Of a DNA stretch of 64,000 bases, positions 14,349 through 25,131 are shown piece after piece; the stretch's first letter is position 1, and each line of letters opens with the position of its first letter. The stretch comes from Chromobacterium haemolyticum (lineage in GTDB: Bacteria > Pseudomonadota > Gammaproteobacteria > Burkholderiales > Chromobacteriaceae): the NCBI RefSeq assembly GCF_002081825.1, contig NZ_MUKU01000017.1, forward strand, positions 39,713-103,712, written 5' to 3'. The translations under genes and the position numbers were made by a program. The notes under the pieces are model-generated. The model made no database searches. It saw only the letters and a list, made by a program, of their open reading frames with translations, and was not told where the DNA came from.

Positions 14349-17282
14349 TTACAGAGAGCGCGCCACTTCCACGATTTCGAACGCTTCCAGCTGGTCGCCT
14401 TCTTGGATGTCGTTGAAGTTTTTCAGCATCAGACCACATTCGTAGCCCTGCTTCACTTCCTTCACGTCATCCTTGAAGCGCTTCAAGGAATCCAGTTCGC
14501 CGGTATGCACCACCACGTGGTTGCGGATCAGACGGATCGAAGCGGTGCGCTTGATCATGCCGTCGGTCACCATGCAACCCGCGATATTGCCCACCTTGGA
14601 TACCGGGATCACCTGACGGATTTCCACCGTGCCCAGGATCTGTTCTTTCTTCTCCGGAGCCAGCATGCCGGACAAGGCCGCTTTCACTTCGTCTACCGCA
14701 TCATAGATGATGTTGTAGTAGCGGATGTCCACGCCTTCGCTCTCCGCCAGCTTGCGGGCGGCGGCGTCGGCACGGGTGTTGAAGCCGATCACGATGGCCT
14801 TGGAGGCGATCGCCAGGTTGACGTCGGACTCGGAGATGCCGCCCACGCCGGAGTGCAGGATGCCCACGCGCACTTCGTCGGTGGACAGCTTTTGCAAGCT
14901 GCCGGCCAGTGCTTCGTACGAACCTTGCATATCGGCCTTGATGATGATGGACAGGGTTTGCACCTCGCCCTCCGCCATCTGCGCGAACATATTCTCCAGC
15001 TTGGCCGCCTGCTGCTTGGCCAGGCGCACGTCGCGGAACTTGCCGGCGCGGAACAAGGCGATTTCACGCGCCTTCTTCTCGTCGGTCAGCACCATCGCGT
15101 CCTCGCCGGCCTGCGGCACGTCGGACAGGCCCAGGATTTCCACCGGAATCGCCGGACCGGCGGATTCGATGGCCTTGCCGTTTTCGTCCATCATGGCGCG
15201 AACGCGGCCGAAAGCGGTGCCAGCCAGTATCACGTCGCCCTTCTTCAGGGTGCCGGACTGCACCAGCAGCGTGGCCACCGGGCCGCGGCCCTTGTCGAGG
15301 CGAGCCTCGACGATGATGCCCTTGGCCGGCGCTTCCACCGGAGCCTTCAGTTCCAGCACTTCGGCTTGCAGCAGGATGGCTTCCAGCAGCGCATCGATGT
15401 TCAGGCCCATCTTGGCCGAAACTTCGATGAACTGAGTGTCGCCGCCCCAGTCTTCCGGCACCACTTCATGCGATACCAGTTCCTGGCGGATGCGCTCTAC
15501 GTTGGCGCCCTGCTTGTCGATCTTGTTCACCGCCACCACCATCGGCACCTTGGCCGCTTTGGCATGGTGAATGGCTTCGATGGTTTGCGGCATCACGCCG
15601 TCGTCGGCCGCCACCACCAGCACCACGATGTCGGTGGCTTTGGCGCCGCGGGCACGCATCGCGGTAAACGCTTCGTGACCCGGGGTATCCAGGAAGGTGA
15701 TCATGCCGCGCGGGGTTTCCACGTGGTAGGCACCAATGTGCTGGGTAATGCCGCCGGCTTCGCCCGCGGCAACCTTGGCGCGGCGGATGTAGTCCAGCAG
15801 CGAGGTCTTGCCGTGGTCGACGTGACCCATCACGGTCACCACCGGGGAACGCGGCAACTCGGCCACTTCCACGGTTTCGCCGCCGCCCAGTTCGAGATAG
15901 GCTTCCGGATCGTCGGCCTGAGCCGCCTTCGGCACATGGCCCATTTCTTCCACCACGATCATCGCGGTTTCCTGGTCCAGCACCTGGTTGATGGTCACCA
16001 TCATGCCCATCTTCATCAGCGCCTTGATCACCTCAACGGCCTTGACGGCCATCTTGTGCGCCAAGTCGGCGACGGAAATGGTTTCCGGCACCAGCACTTC
16101 GTGCACGATAGGTTCGGTCGGCGTCTGGAAGGCGTGCTGATTGTTCTGCTTGTGACGGTTCTTGCCGCCGCGGGATTTCCAGTCGCTGCCGGCATCGCCG
16201 CCCTTGGTCCTCAGACCGCGGCCGCCCTTCTTATTGTCATCCCAGCGATCGCCGCCCTTCTTGTTACCGCTGCCACCCTTCTTGGCATCGGGACGGCCGG
16301 CCACGGTGGCCGGCACCGCCGGCGCTCCGGGCGCGCCAGCCGTAGCCGGACGCGGACCGCGGTTGTCGCCTGCCGGACGCGGGCCACGGTTGTCGCCTGC
16401 CGGACGCGGGCCACGGTTGTCGCCTGCCGGGCGCGGGCCGCGGTTGTCGCCTGCCGGACGCGGGCCACGGTTGTCGCCTGCCGGGCGCGGGCCGCGGTTG
16501 TCGCCTGCCGGACGACGGTCGTCGCGACGCGGTTCGTCACGGCGCGCCGGCTCTGCGGCGCGTACCGGCTCGGGAGCCGGTGGCGGCGGTGGCGGCTGCA
16601 GCGCGGCCTGGCGAGCGGCCTGACGGCGCTCTTCGCGTTCGATCTTCTCGCGCATCAGCGCTTCCTGACGGGCGCGGAACGCGGCTTGACGCTTTTCTTC
16701 CGCTTCGCGCGAGGCAATCTCTTCCGGGGTCAGGATGGACGCCACGGTGGGACGCTGCGCCGGCGCGGCCGGCTTGGGAGCGGCCGGCTTGGCAGCTTCC
16801 TGGCGCGGCGCTTCCGCCGGCTTGGACTCGGGCTTGGCTTCCGCCGCTTTCGGAGCGGTTTCCGGCTTAGGCTCGGGCTTGGCTTCCGGTTTCGGCTCGG
16901 GTTTGGCTTCCACCACCGGAGCCGGCGCCGGTTCCGGCGCCTTCACCGGCTCGGCCGGGCGGGATTCCGCCGCGGCGGGCTGAGCCGCGGATGCCTCTTC
17001 CGGGCGCACCACGAAACGCTTCTTGCGGGTCTCCACCTTGACGGTGCTGCCGTCGGCGGTCTTGATCTCGCTGGTAGACTTGCGCGTCAGGGCGATGCGC
17101 GACTCTTCGTCGCGCGCGCCGTGGGAACGCTTCAGATAGTCTAGAAGCTGGGTCTTGTCTTGCGCGGATAGCGCGTCATCCGGCGAGCGCTTGCTCACGC
17201 CGGCCGCGCCCAGCTGTTCCAGCAGGCGTTCCGGTGTGAGGTTCAGCTCACTGGCAAATTGTTTTACGTTTGTCAAAACCAT
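14349..17282 (-). CDS. infB: Translation initiation factor IF-2
   Basis: GTPase that places initiator tRNA on the 30S subunit. 977 residues from [20 protein letters not shown]. Order: IF2_N domain (1-55), a long charged/proline-alanine linker, six perfect copies of PAGDNRGPR (about 258-311), a second IF2_N-like domain (about 395-450), then the G domain with GHVDHGKT 486-493, DTPGH 532-536 and NKID 586-589, followed by domains II to IV. The ATG at 17282 has GGGAAG four bases upstream; a TTG four codons earlier is the alternative. The repeat block is encoded by 27-bp DNA repeats and may vary in copy number. It is downstream of nusA by 39 bp. Confidence 0.97.
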   Translation of the reverse strand: MVLTNVKQFASELNLTPERLLEQLGAAGVSKRSPDDALSAQDKTQLLDYLKRSHGARDEESRIALTRKSTSEIKTADGSTVKVETRKKRFVVRPEEASAAQPAAAESRPAEPVKAPEPAPAPVVEAKPEPKPEAKPEPKPETAPKAAEAKPESKPAEAPRQEAAKPAAPKPAAPAQRPTVASILTPEEIASREAEEKRQAAFRARQEALMREKIEREERRQAARQAALQPPPPPPAPEPVRAAEPARRDEPRRDDRRPAGDNRGPRPAGDNRGPRPAGDNRGPRPAGDNRGPRPAGDNRGPRPAGDNRGPRPATAGAPGAPAVPATVAGRPDAKKGGSGNKKGGDRWDDNKKGGRGLRTKGGDAGSDWKSRGGKNRHKQNNQHAFQTPTEPIVHEVLVPETISVADLAHKMAVKAVEVIKALMKMGMMVTINQVLDQETAMIVVEEMGHVPKAAQADDPEAYLELGGGETVEVAELPRSPVVTVMGHVDHGKTSLLDYIRRAKVAAGEAGGITQHIGAYHVETPRGMITFLDTPGHEAFTAMRARGAKATDIVVLVVAADDGVMPQTIEAIHHAKAAKVPMVVAVNKIDKQGANVERIRQELVSHEVVPEDWGGDTQFIEVSAKMGLNIDALLEAILLQAEVLELKAPVEAPAKGIIVEARLDKGRGPVATLLVQSGTLKKGDVILAGTAFGRVRAMMDENGKAIESAGPAIPVEILGLSDVPQAGEDAMVLTDEKKAREIALFRAGKFRDVRLAKQQAAKLENMFAQMAEGEVQTLSIIIKADMQGSYEALAGSLQKLSTDEVRVGILHSGVGGISESDVNLAIASKAIVIGFNTRADAAARKLAESEGVDIRYYNIIYDAVDEVKAALSGMLAPEKKEQILGTVEIRQVIPVSKVGNIAGCMVTDGMIKRTASIRLIRNHVVVHTGELDSLKRFKDDVKEVKQGYECGLMLKNFNDIQEGDQLEAFEIVEVARSL
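16351..16512. repeat. 27-bp tandem repeat (6 copies) inside infB
   Basis: Six in-frame copies of a 27-bp unit encoding PAGDNRGPR on the minus strand. Copies differ mainly at a few synonymous positions (C/T changes), so they are recent but not identical. The repeat lies in the disordered linker between the N-terminal domain and the G domain of IF-2. Confidence 0.95.
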
Positions 17283-17321
17283 GCGTCTTCCCAAATTCTG
17301 TAAATTCTTTCCGGACAGGCC

Positions 17322-18800
17322 TTACTGGTCGAACCAGTGCTCACGCGCCTTCATGATGACAGCGCGGGCGGTCTCGGCCTCCATGCCGGTCATGTCCACC
17401 AGATCGTCCACGGCCAGGTCGGCCAGGTCGTCCCGGGTGATCACGCCGCCTTCGGCCAGCTTGCGAACCAGCTCGGCGTCCAGGCCCTCGATATCGCGCA
17501 GGCCATCGGAAACGCTTTCCACCTTTTCTTCGGACGCAATAGCCTGTGTTAAAAGAGCGTCACGTGCGCGGCTGCGCAGATCGTTGACCAACTCCTCATC
17601 AAACCCTTCAATCTCCAGCATTTCCGCAATTGGCACATAAGCCACTTCTTCCAAAGCGGCAAAGCCTTCTTGCACCAGTACGGTGGCGACATCCTCGCTC
17701 ACGCCCAGGGCGCTCACGAACAGATCCCGCACGGCGGCGTCTTCCGCCTGGTGCTTCTCTTCAGCCTCGGCAACGGTCATGATGTTGAGGTACCAGCCGG
17801 TCAATTCGGCGGCCAGCTTGACGTTCTGGCCGCTACGACCGATAGCCAGCGCCAGCTGTTCCTCTTCCACCACCACGTCCATGCTGTGGTTGTCTTCATC
17901 CACCATAATGCGGCTGACCTCGGCCGGCGACAGCGCGTTGATCACGAACTGAGCCGGTTCCGGCGCCCACAACACGATGTCGATGCGCTCGCCGCCCAGC
18001 TCCTGGCTGACCGACTGAACGCGCGAACCGCGCATGCCGATGCAGGTGCCCTGCGGGTCGATGCGCGCGTCGTTGGCTTTGACGGCGATCTTGGCGCGCA
18101 TGCCGGCATCGCGCACAGCGGCCTTGATCTCCAGCAGGCCTTCGTCGATTTCCGGCACTTCCAGCTCGAACAGCTTGGTCAGGAAATCCGGAGAGGTCCG
18201 CGACAGCACCAGCTGCGGGCCGCGCCCCAAACGATCAATGCGCAACAGGAAGGCCTTGATGCGGTCGCCCACGCGCAGGTTTTCCTTGGGGATCATCTGA
18301 TCGCGCGGCAGCACCGCTTCCAGCTTGCCGCATTCGACGATGGCGTTGCCGCGCTCGATGCGTTTGATGGTGCCGGTCACCAGGTGCTCGCGGCGCTGCA
18401 GGAACTCGTTCAGCAGCTGCTCGCGCTCAGCGTCGCGGATGCGTTGCAGGATCACTTGTTTGGCGGTTTGAGCGCCGATGCGGCCAAACTCCACCGCTTC
18501 CATCGGCTCTTCGATGAACGCGCCCACTTCGATGCGCGGATCGCGCTCACGCGCGTCGATTACGCCGATTTCCTTGCTTTCCGATTCCAGCAGCTCGTCT
18601 TCCACCACCAACCAGCGGCGGAAAGTCTGGTATTGGCCGCTGTGACGGTCGATTTCGACGCGCACGTCCATCTCGTCATCGGTAAACTTTTTCTTGGTTG
18701 CCGAGGCAAGCGCCATCTCAAGGGCGGAGAACACCACATCCTTGCTGACATTCTTTTCGCTCGCCAGGGCATCCACCAGCAACAAAATCTCGCGACTCAT
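17322..18800 (-). CDS. nusA: Transcription termination/antitermination factor NusA
   Basis: RNA polymerase-binding elongation factor of 492 residues. N-terminal RNAP-binding domain ([21 protein letters not shown]), S1 domain (about 135-200), KH1 and KH2 domains ([44 protein letters not shown]), and two acidic HhH-type repeats at the C-terminus (about 365-420 and 440-490) as in E. coli. The start has GGAGAGG upstream. It sits between rimP (52-bp gap) and infB, the conserved operon. NusA is known to autoregulate its operon in E. coli. Confidence 0.97.
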   Translation of the reverse strand: MSREILLLVDALASEKNVSKDVVFSALEMALASATKKKFTDDEMDVRVEIDRHSGQYQTFRRWLVVEDELLESESKEIGVIDARERDPRIEVGAFIEEPMEAVEFGRIGAQTAKQVILQRIRDAEREQLLNEFLQRREHLVTGTIKRIERGNAIVECGKLEAVLPRDQMIPKENLRVGDRIKAFLLRIDRLGRGPQLVLSRTSPDFLTKLFELEVPEIDEGLLEIKAAVRDAGMRAKIAVKANDARIDPQGTCIGMRGSRVQSVSQELGGERIDIVLWAPEPAQFVINALSPAEVSRIMVDEDNHSMDVVVEEEQLALAIGRSGQNVKLAAELTGWYLNIMTVAEAEEKHQAEDAAVRDLFVSALGVSEDVATVLVQEGFAALEEVAYVPIAEMLEIEGFDEELVNDLRSRARDALLTQAIASEEKVESVSDGLRDIEGLDAELVRKLAEGGVITRDDLADLAVDDLVDMTGMEAETARAVIMKAREHWFDQ

Positions 18801-18852
18801 TCATTCCTCTCCGATTTTTGTCCTTTTGCGTGGCTTTATGGCCGTCCAGACA

Positions 18853-19278
18853 TCAAAACTCAGGCTCCAGCCTGGCTTTGTCGATATTGGCAAACGGAAT
18901 CGCCATGATGCGGCCATCCACATCCAGCTTCACAGAGTCTTCTTCGACCCCGGCAAGACGACCGGTAAATTTCTTCTGCTGCTCGATCGGCATGCGCGTC
19001 TTGATCTTGGCAAGCTTTCCGGCGAAGCGGACGAAATCAGCCTCTTTCTTCAGCGGACGGTCCAAGCCCGGCGAAGATACTTCGAGTCGCTCGTAGTCGA
19101 TGTTTTCGACCATGAAAAGGCGGGTGAAGTGATTGCTCACCTGGACGCAATCTTCCACGGTGATACCACCCGGCTTGTCGATAAAAACGCGAAAACCGCC
19201 CCCCGGGGTCATTTCGAAATCGACCAACTCATAGCCGAGACCCGGCAGGGTGCTGTCCAGCAGCAAACGAACATCCAT
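18853..19278 (-). CDS. rimP: Ribosome maturation factor RimP
   Basis: 141-residue 30S assembly factor. The N-terminal domain ([31 protein letters not shown]) and C-terminal SH3-like domain ([16 protein letters not shown]...[13 protein letters not shown]) are clear. The open frame allows a GTG at 19290, but the ATG at 19278 gives the usual family start, with a weak GGAA upstream. It is first gene of the nusA operon. A hairpin followed by a T-run lies only 14-38 bp upstream. Confidence 0.95.
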   Translation of the reverse strand: MDVRLLLDSTLPGLGYELVDFEMTPGGGFRVFIDKPGGITVEDCVQVSNHFTRLFMVENIDYERLEVSSPGLDRPLKKEADFVRFAGKLAKIKTRMPIEQQKKFTGRLAGVEEDSVKLDVDGRIMAIPFANIDKARLEPEF

Positions 19279-19291
19279 TGCTTTTTCCACA

Positions 19292-19316
19292 AATAAAAAA
19301 TGGGCGAAACGCCCAT
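19292..19316 (-). terminator. Hairpin with T-run in the rimP leader, possible attenuator
   Basis: On the minus strand ATGGGCG, loop TTT, CGCCCAT (19316-19300) is followed by TTTTTTATTT, a textbook intrinsic terminator, but it is placed directly before rimP with no gene upstream on this strand. It could attenuate the rimP-nusA-infB transcript or only protect its 5' end. Confidence 0.6.
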
Positions 19317-19330
19317 CCCTAACCGACGCG

Positions 19331-19336
19331 ATTGTA
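19331..19336 (-). promoter_or_regulatory. Candidate -10 element of the rimP-nusA-infB operon
   Basis: TACAAT on the minus strand at 19336-19331. The -35 region is poor (TTTTCT-like). Transcription would start near 19324, placing the hairpin of the leader at the very 5' end. Confidence 0.35.
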
Positions 19337-19450
19337 ACCTATTCCATTGAAAAAGAAAACCGGCGAACCACCCGCCCCCAACGGACTCGGGCGGCTGTTT
19401 GCGCCGGACTTCTTTGCGAGCGGTTCCAGTTACGGTACATTACCGGGCAC

Positions 19451-19466
19451 TCAAACAGTAGTTTGA
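19451..19466. promoter_or_regulatory. PsrA-like palindrome upstream of fadD
   Basis: TCAAAC-AGTA-GTTTGA, a perfect inverted repeat fitting the CAAAC-N4-GTTTG pattern described for the fatty-acid-responsive TetR regulator PsrA in Pseudomonas. It lies 125 bp upstream of the fadD ATG in the divergent rimP/fadD region (19279-19590), which otherwise shows no gene. Confidence 0.45.
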
Positions 19467-19590
19467 CGTCATGAGCGGCCAAGCCGCCGCGACATAACAA
19501 TATATAGTCACCAAATAGGTACGACGCCCGCCGGCGCGCGACACGCTGGCGCGACTCTCGTTAACCAGCACGATGGAGAAACCGGGATTT

Positions 19591-21273
19591 ATGGAAAAGG
19601 TGTGGCTCAAAAACTACCAGCCGGGCGTAGCTCATGAAATCGACATCAACCAGTTTCAGTCCGTGGTCGAGGTTTTCGACCGCAGCGTAAAGAAATTCCA
19701 TGACCGCCCCGCTCTGGCCTGCATGGGCAAAGAGCTCAGCTACCGTGAGATGGATCAGCTCTCCGGTCAGTTCGCGTCCTATTTGCAGCATGAGTTGAAA
19801 CTCCAGAAGGGCGACCGCGTGGCGGTGATGATGCCCAATCTGCTGCAATATCCGGTTGCGGTGTTCGGCACCCTGCGCGCCGGCGGCACCGTGGTCAACG
19901 TCAACCCGCTGTACACCCCTCGTGAACTGGAGCACCAGCTAAAGGATTCCGGCGCGGAAACCATCGTGATCCTGGAAAACTTCGCCAATGTGCTGGAGCA
20001 AGTGCTGCCGCGCACCCAGGTCAAGAATGTGATCGTGGCCTCCATCGGCGAGATGCTGGGCTTCGCCAAGGGCATGCTGGTCAACTTTGTGGTGCGCAAG
20101 GTCAAGAAAATGGTGCCGCCGTGGCAGCTGCCCGGCCATGTCCGCTTCAGCGACGCCCTGTCCCGCGGCGCGCGCGCGCCCTATCGTCCGGTGGAGCTCT
20201 GCCACGACGACATCGCCTTCCTGCAATACACCGGCGGCACTACCGGCGTATCCAAGGGCGCAATGCTGCTGCACCGCAATATCGTCGCCAATATGCTGCA
20301 GGCCGGCGAATGGGTGAAACCGGTTATCCGTCCGGGACAAGAGATCATCGTCACCGCGCTGCCGCTGTATCACATCTTCTCGCTGACAGCCAACCTTATG
20401 GTATTCACCGAGGTGGGCGCGCTCAACATTCTGATCACCAATCCACGCGACATCCCCGGCTTCATCAAGGAAATGGGCAAGTACCCGGTCACCTGCATGA
20501 CGGGGGTCAACACCCTGTTCAACGCGCTGCTGAACAACCCCGAGTTCGCCAAGCTGAATTTCTCCACCTGGCGCCTGGCGTTGGGCGGCGGCATGGCGGT
20601 GCAAAAAGCGGTGGCGGACAAGTGGAAGCAAGTGACCGGCGTCACCCTGGTGGAAGCTTACGGCCTGACCGAAGCCAGCCCGGCCGTGTGCATGAACCCT
20701 CTGGACCTCCCCGCCTACAACGGCACCATCGGCGTGCCAGTGCCCTCCACCGAGATGCAACTGCGCGACGCGAACGGCAATGAAGTGGCCCCTGGCGAAC
20801 AGGGCGAGCTGTGCATCCGCGGTCCTCAGGTGATGAAAGGTTATTGGAACCGCCCGGACGAAACCGTCAAGGTGTTGAGCCCGGACGGCTTCCTCGCCAC
20901 CGGCGACATGGCCATGCTGACCGCGGACGGCTTCGTCAAACTGGTGGACCGCAAAAAGGACATGATTCTGGTGTCCGGCTTCAATGTTTACCCCAACGAG
21001 ATCGAAGACGTCGTGGCCGGCCACGCCGGGGTGCTGGAAGTAGCCTGCATCGGCGTGCCGGACGACAAGTCCGGCGAAGTGGTCAAGGTCTTCGTGGTGC
21101 GCAAGGACCGCGCGCTGACGGAAAAGGACATCATCCAGCATTGCCGCGACAATCTCACCGGTTACAAAGTGCCCAAGCTGGTGGAGTTCCGCGACGAATT
21201 GCCCAAGACCAATGTCGGCAAGATTCTGCGCCGCGCGCTGCGGGACGAGAGCAGCAGCGCCAAACCCGCCTGA
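19591..21273 (+). CDS. fadD: Long-chain fatty-acid-CoA ligase
   Basis: AMP-forming acyl-CoA synthetase that activates long-chain fatty acids at the inner membrane for beta-oxidation. 560 residues from MEKVWLKNYQPGVAHEIDIN, matching the E. coli FadD N-terminus and length (561). The AMP-binding signature YTGGTTGVSKGAM is at about 213-225. A second motif is YGLTEASPAVCMNP, and the FACS region DGFLATGDMAMLTADGFVKLVDRKKDMILVSGFNVYPNEIE is near the C-terminus. An upstream ATG at 19573 lacks a ribosome site. It is monocistronic, followed by a strong terminator and preceded by a PsrA-like box. Confidence 0.95.
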   Translation: MEKVWLKNYQPGVAHEIDINQFQSVVEVFDRSVKKFHDRPALACMGKELSYREMDQLSGQFASYLQHELKLQKGDRVAVMMPNLLQYPVAVFGTLRAGGTVVNVNPLYTPRELEHQLKDSGAETIVILENFANVLEQVLPRTQVKNVIVASIGEMLGFAKGMLVNFVVRKVKKMVPPWQLPGHVRFSDALSRGARAPYRPVELCHDDIAFLQYTGGTTGVSKGAMLLHRNIVANMLQAGEWVKPVIRPGQEIIVTALPLYHIFSLTANLMVFTEVGALNILITNPRDIPGFIKEMGKYPVTCMTGVNTLFNALLNNPEFAKLNFSTWRLALGGGMAVQKAVADKWKQVTGVTLVEAYGLTEASPAVCMNPLDLPAYNGTIGVPVPSTEMQLRDANGNEVAPGEQGELCIRGPQVMKGYWNRPDETVKVLSPDGFLATGDMAMLTADGFVKLVDRKKDMILVSGFNVYPNEIEDVVAGHAGVLEVACIGVPDDKSGEVVKVFVVRKDRALTEKDIIQHCRDNLTGYKVPKLVEFRDELPKTNVGKILRRALRDESSSAKPA

Positions 21274-21296
21274 CGCATGCCGACACCATGAAATCA

Positions 21297-21329
21297 CCGC
21301 CGCCCGTTCTGTTGGGCGGCGTTTTTTTT
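21297..21329 (+). terminator. Rho-independent terminator of fadD
   Basis: CGCCGCCC (21298-21305) and GGGCGGCG (21314-21321) enclose an eight-base loop and are followed by eight T. It is 24 bp after the fadD stop. Confidence 0.93.
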
Positions 21330-21398
21330 GGCCGTGGGACGGCTACACTTTAAAAAACCGCTTTATTGATAAACCTTGTCGCTTCCGGGTGCACGATT

Positions 21399-22532
21399 AT
21401 GTTGATGCTGCCGTTTTTCAAATTGATGGCCGAACGCCGCGCCAGCGATCTGTTCTTCACCAGCTTTTCTCCGCCGATGATCAAGCAGAACGGCGAACTG
21501 CTGCCGCTGAATGAAAAACCGCTGACCGCGGACATGGTCAAGCAACTGGCCTACAGCCTGATGAGCGAAGAGGAGATCAGCGTTTTCGAGCAGGAGCGCG
21601 AAATGAATCTGGGTCATCCCGTGCCCGGCCTCGGCAGCTTCCGCATTAATATTTTTTGGCAGCGCGGTTCGGTGGGCATGGTGGTGCGCTACATCCTGCC
21701 CAACATTCCTTCACTGGATCACTTGCAGCTGCCGCCGATACTCTGCGAACTGATCAAGCTAAAACGCGGTCTGATCCTGGTGGTCGGCTCCACCGGCTCC
21801 GGCAAAAGCTCTACCGTGGCGGCGATGCTGCAAACCCGCAACCAGAGCATGAGCGGCCACATCCTCACCGTGGAGGACCCGATTGAGTTTCTGTTCCGCC
21901 ACGATAAATCCATCGTCAACCAGCGCGAGGTGGGCTTCGACACCCTCTCCTACGCCCGTGCGCTGAAGAACGCGATGCGGGAGGCGCCGGACGTGCTGAT
22001 GATAGGCGAGATCCGCGACCCGGAAACCCTGACCCAGGCGGTCACCTACGCCCAGTCCGGCCATCTGTGCATTTCCACGCTGCACGGCAACAACAGCTAT
22101 CACATGCTGAGCCGAGTCATCAATTTCTTCCCGGCGGAAAGCCGCACCGCCTTGTTGATGGACCTCTCCGCCGCGCTGAAGGCGGTGGTTTCGCAGCGCT
22201 TGATCCCCACCGTGGACGGCTCCCGAGTGCCGGCAATTGAAATCCTGATCAACACCCCTCGCATTTCGGAGTTGATCCGCAACGGAGAGATAGACAAAAT
22301 CAAGGAGGCCATCGAAAGCAGCATGAGCGATGGTTCGCAAACCTTCGAACAGGCGTTGTACCGGCTCTACAGCACGGGGCGCATCAGCCTGGACGAGGCC
22401 CTGAGAAACGCCGACTCGCCCACCAACCTGTACTGGTTGATCAATCAGAGCAAGGAAAAAGCGGCGAGCGGCGACGATAAGCAAACCGGCGGCGAGCCGC
22501 CAAGCTTCGACAGCATCAAACTGGACCTGTAA
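21399..22532 (+). CDS. pilU: Type IV pilus retraction ATPase, PilU-type
   Basis: Secretion-family hexameric ATPase assisting pilus retraction in the cytoplasm. 377 residues from MLMLPFFKLMAERRASDLFF. Walker A GSTGSGKSS at 130-138, Asp box TVEDPIEF, Walker B PDVLMIGEIRDPETL, His box HLCISTLHGNN. The ASDLFF...MIKQNGELLPL N-terminus and the longer C-terminal tail resemble PilU rather than PilT. There is no adjacent pilT, so it is an orphan copy here and PilT must be elsewhere. The longer open frame starts at a TTG. The ribosome site is weak, and ATG 21405 is an alternative. Confidence 0.88.
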   Translation: MLMLPFFKLMAERRASDLFFTSFSPPMIKQNGELLPLNEKPLTADMVKQLAYSLMSEEEISVFEQEREMNLGHPVPGLGSFRINIFWQRGSVGMVVRYILPNIPSLDHLQLPPILCELIKLKRGLILVVGSTGSGKSSTVAAMLQTRNQSMSGHILTVEDPIEFLFRHDKSIVNQREVGFDTLSYARALKNAMREAPDVLMIGEIRDPETLTQAVTYAQSGHLCISTLHGNNSYHMLSRVINFFPAESRTALLMDLSAALKAVVSQRLIPTVDGSRVPAIEILINTPRISELIRNGEIDKIKEAIESSMSDGSQTFEQALYRLYSTGRISLDEALRNADSPTNLYWLINQSKEKAASGDDKQTGGEPPSFDSIKLDL

Positions 22533-22539
22533 CCCACCC

Positions 22540-24020
<1,481 letters not shown>

Positions 24021-24041
24021 ACTGAAATTCCGGCTATGCTG

Positions 24042-24077
24042 AAACCGGTTGCGCCCGATTGGGCCAACCGGTTTTTT
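24042..24077 (+). terminator. Rho-independent terminator of dapE
   Basis: AAACCGGTT (24042-24050) pairs with AACCGGTTT (24066-24074) with an inner CCC/GGG arm, followed by T to 24077. It is 21 bp after the dapE stop. Confidence 0.88.
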
Positions 24078-24167
24078 ACGTGAAGACGGCCCAGTCTGAC
24101 GCAGTGCCGACGCTTCCCGTCTCCCGCCTGAATGCGCAGACCCCCAGCGAAAGGTATGATCCGAACC

Positions 24168-24797
24168 ATGGAAGTCGAAATCGCAAAAATATTCATCGCG
24201 CTGCTGGTGCTGGTCAATCCGCTGGGCGCCATCCCCATCTTCATCAGCCTGACGCCCACCTCCAATCAATTGGAGCGCAAGAAGATCGCCAAGACCACGG
24301 CCATCTCCGTGGCCATCGTGCTCTGCCTGTTCGCCGTCGTCGGCGAAACCTTGCTGCGCTTTCTCGGCATCAGCGTCGGCTCCTTCCAGGTGGGCGGCGG
24401 CCTGCTGGTGATGCTGATCGCCATCGCCCTGATGAACGCCAAGCCGGGCCCCACCAAAACCACCAAGGTGGAACGCGAGGAAGCGGAAACCAAGACCAAT
24501 ATCGCCGTGGTGCCGCTGGCGATTCCGCTGATGACCGGGCCTGGCACCATCTCCACCGTGATCATCTATGCGACCACGGCGTCGTCATGGGTACAGGTGA
24601 TTTACCTTTTGGTAAGCAGTTTGCTGGTGGCCATCACCTGCTACGGCGCGCTGGTGCTGGCCTCTCCGCTGTCGCGCCTGCTGGGGCAAACCGGCATCAA
24701 CATCGTCAACCGGGTGATGGGCATGCTGCTGGCGGCGGTGTCGGTGGAAATCATCGTGGACGGGATTTATCGGCTTTTCCCGCAGCTTGCCAGATAA
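24168..24797 (+). CDS. MarC/UPF0056-family membrane protein
   Basis: 209 residues with six predicted transmembrane segments, starting MEVEIAKIFIALLVLVNPLGAIPIFI. Family motifs are VNPLGAIPIF near the start, LMTGPGTISTVI and NIVNRVMGMLLAAVSVEIIVDGI. The biochemical role of the MarC family is not settled; the original multiple-antibiotic-resistance link was not supported. An in-frame ATG at 24156 is an alternative start (AAAGG is too close to it). It is monocistronic in appearance. Confidence 0.85.
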   Translation: MEVEIAKIFIALLVLVNPLGAIPIFISLTPTSNQLERKKIAKTTAISVAIVLCLFAVVGETLLRFLGISVGSFQVGGGLLVMLIAIALMNAKPGPTKTTKVEREEAETKTNIAVVPLAIPLMTGPGTISTVIIYATTASSWVQVIYLLVSSLLVAITCYGALVLASPLSRLLGQTGINIVNRVMGMLLAAVSVEIIVDGIYRLFPQLAR

Positions 24798-24972
24798 AAT
24801 CCCGTAAAACCCACAAACTCGGCAGGATTATTGTGTGGAGGCCATCAGCACAGCCTCAAGCATCCAATACAGCATGAAGCGGGACCGGCCAGGGGAAGCA
24901 CCCGTTTCATGCACGGGAAACTCATTGTTTTCACTTGAAGTTTCCCTAAATACCCGTCAAGCCCCAGCCCTG

Positions 24973-24990
24973 ATCTGTATATAGACAGAT
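24973..24990. promoter_or_regulatory. Perfect palindrome upstream of ccoG
   Basis: ATCTGT-ATATAG-ACAGAT, six-base arms with a six-base AT-rich centre. It resembles a LexA-type CTGT...ACAG site but with six rather than eight central bases, so LexA is unlikely. It is about 100 bp upstream of ccoG in a 288-bp intergenic region. Confidence 0.35.
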
Positions 24991-25071
24991 TACGCTGTAT
25001 ACACATTTTCAAGAGCAACTGTTCATTGTTTGTACCGATCCCAAGCAGTACTAATAAGGGGTTTTCATCCA

Positions 25072-25131
25072 ATGGTCATTTTGCCATGTCTAGCCAGCAA
25101 GCCGTCCCCATTAAAATCTATCCGCGCCTGA
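25072..25131 (+). CDS. Possible 19-residue leader peptide overlapping the ccoG start
   Basis: ATG at 25072 follows AAGGGG (25056-25061) at ten bases and opens a 19-codon frame (MVILPCLASKPSPLKSIRA) that ends at TGA 25129-25131, inside ccoG in another frame. This is the only good ribosome site before ccoG. It may be a coupling leader or chance. Confidence 0.25.
   Translation: MVILPCLASKPSPLKSIRA

Noticed and set aside
16351..16512. CRISPR-like array
   Set aside because: The 27-bp units are contiguous with no spacers and are in frame with IF-2, so they form a coding minisatellite.
14172..17144. 990-codon open frame antisense to infB, and similar long antisense frames opposite pnp (10301-12283) and alaS (50420-52984)
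   Set aside because: They mirror high-GC coding genes, have repetitive His/Gly/Arg-rich translations and no ribosome sites. The sense genes are certain.
19317..19560. tRNA gene upstream of rimP, as metY in E. coli
   Set aside because: No T-loop GGTTCRANYCC sequence or cloverleaf could be found on either strand.
24973..24990. LexA box upstream of ccoG
   Set aside because: The palindrome has a six-base centre instead of eight, and ccoG is not an SOS-type gene. It is kept only as an unspecified regulatory site.
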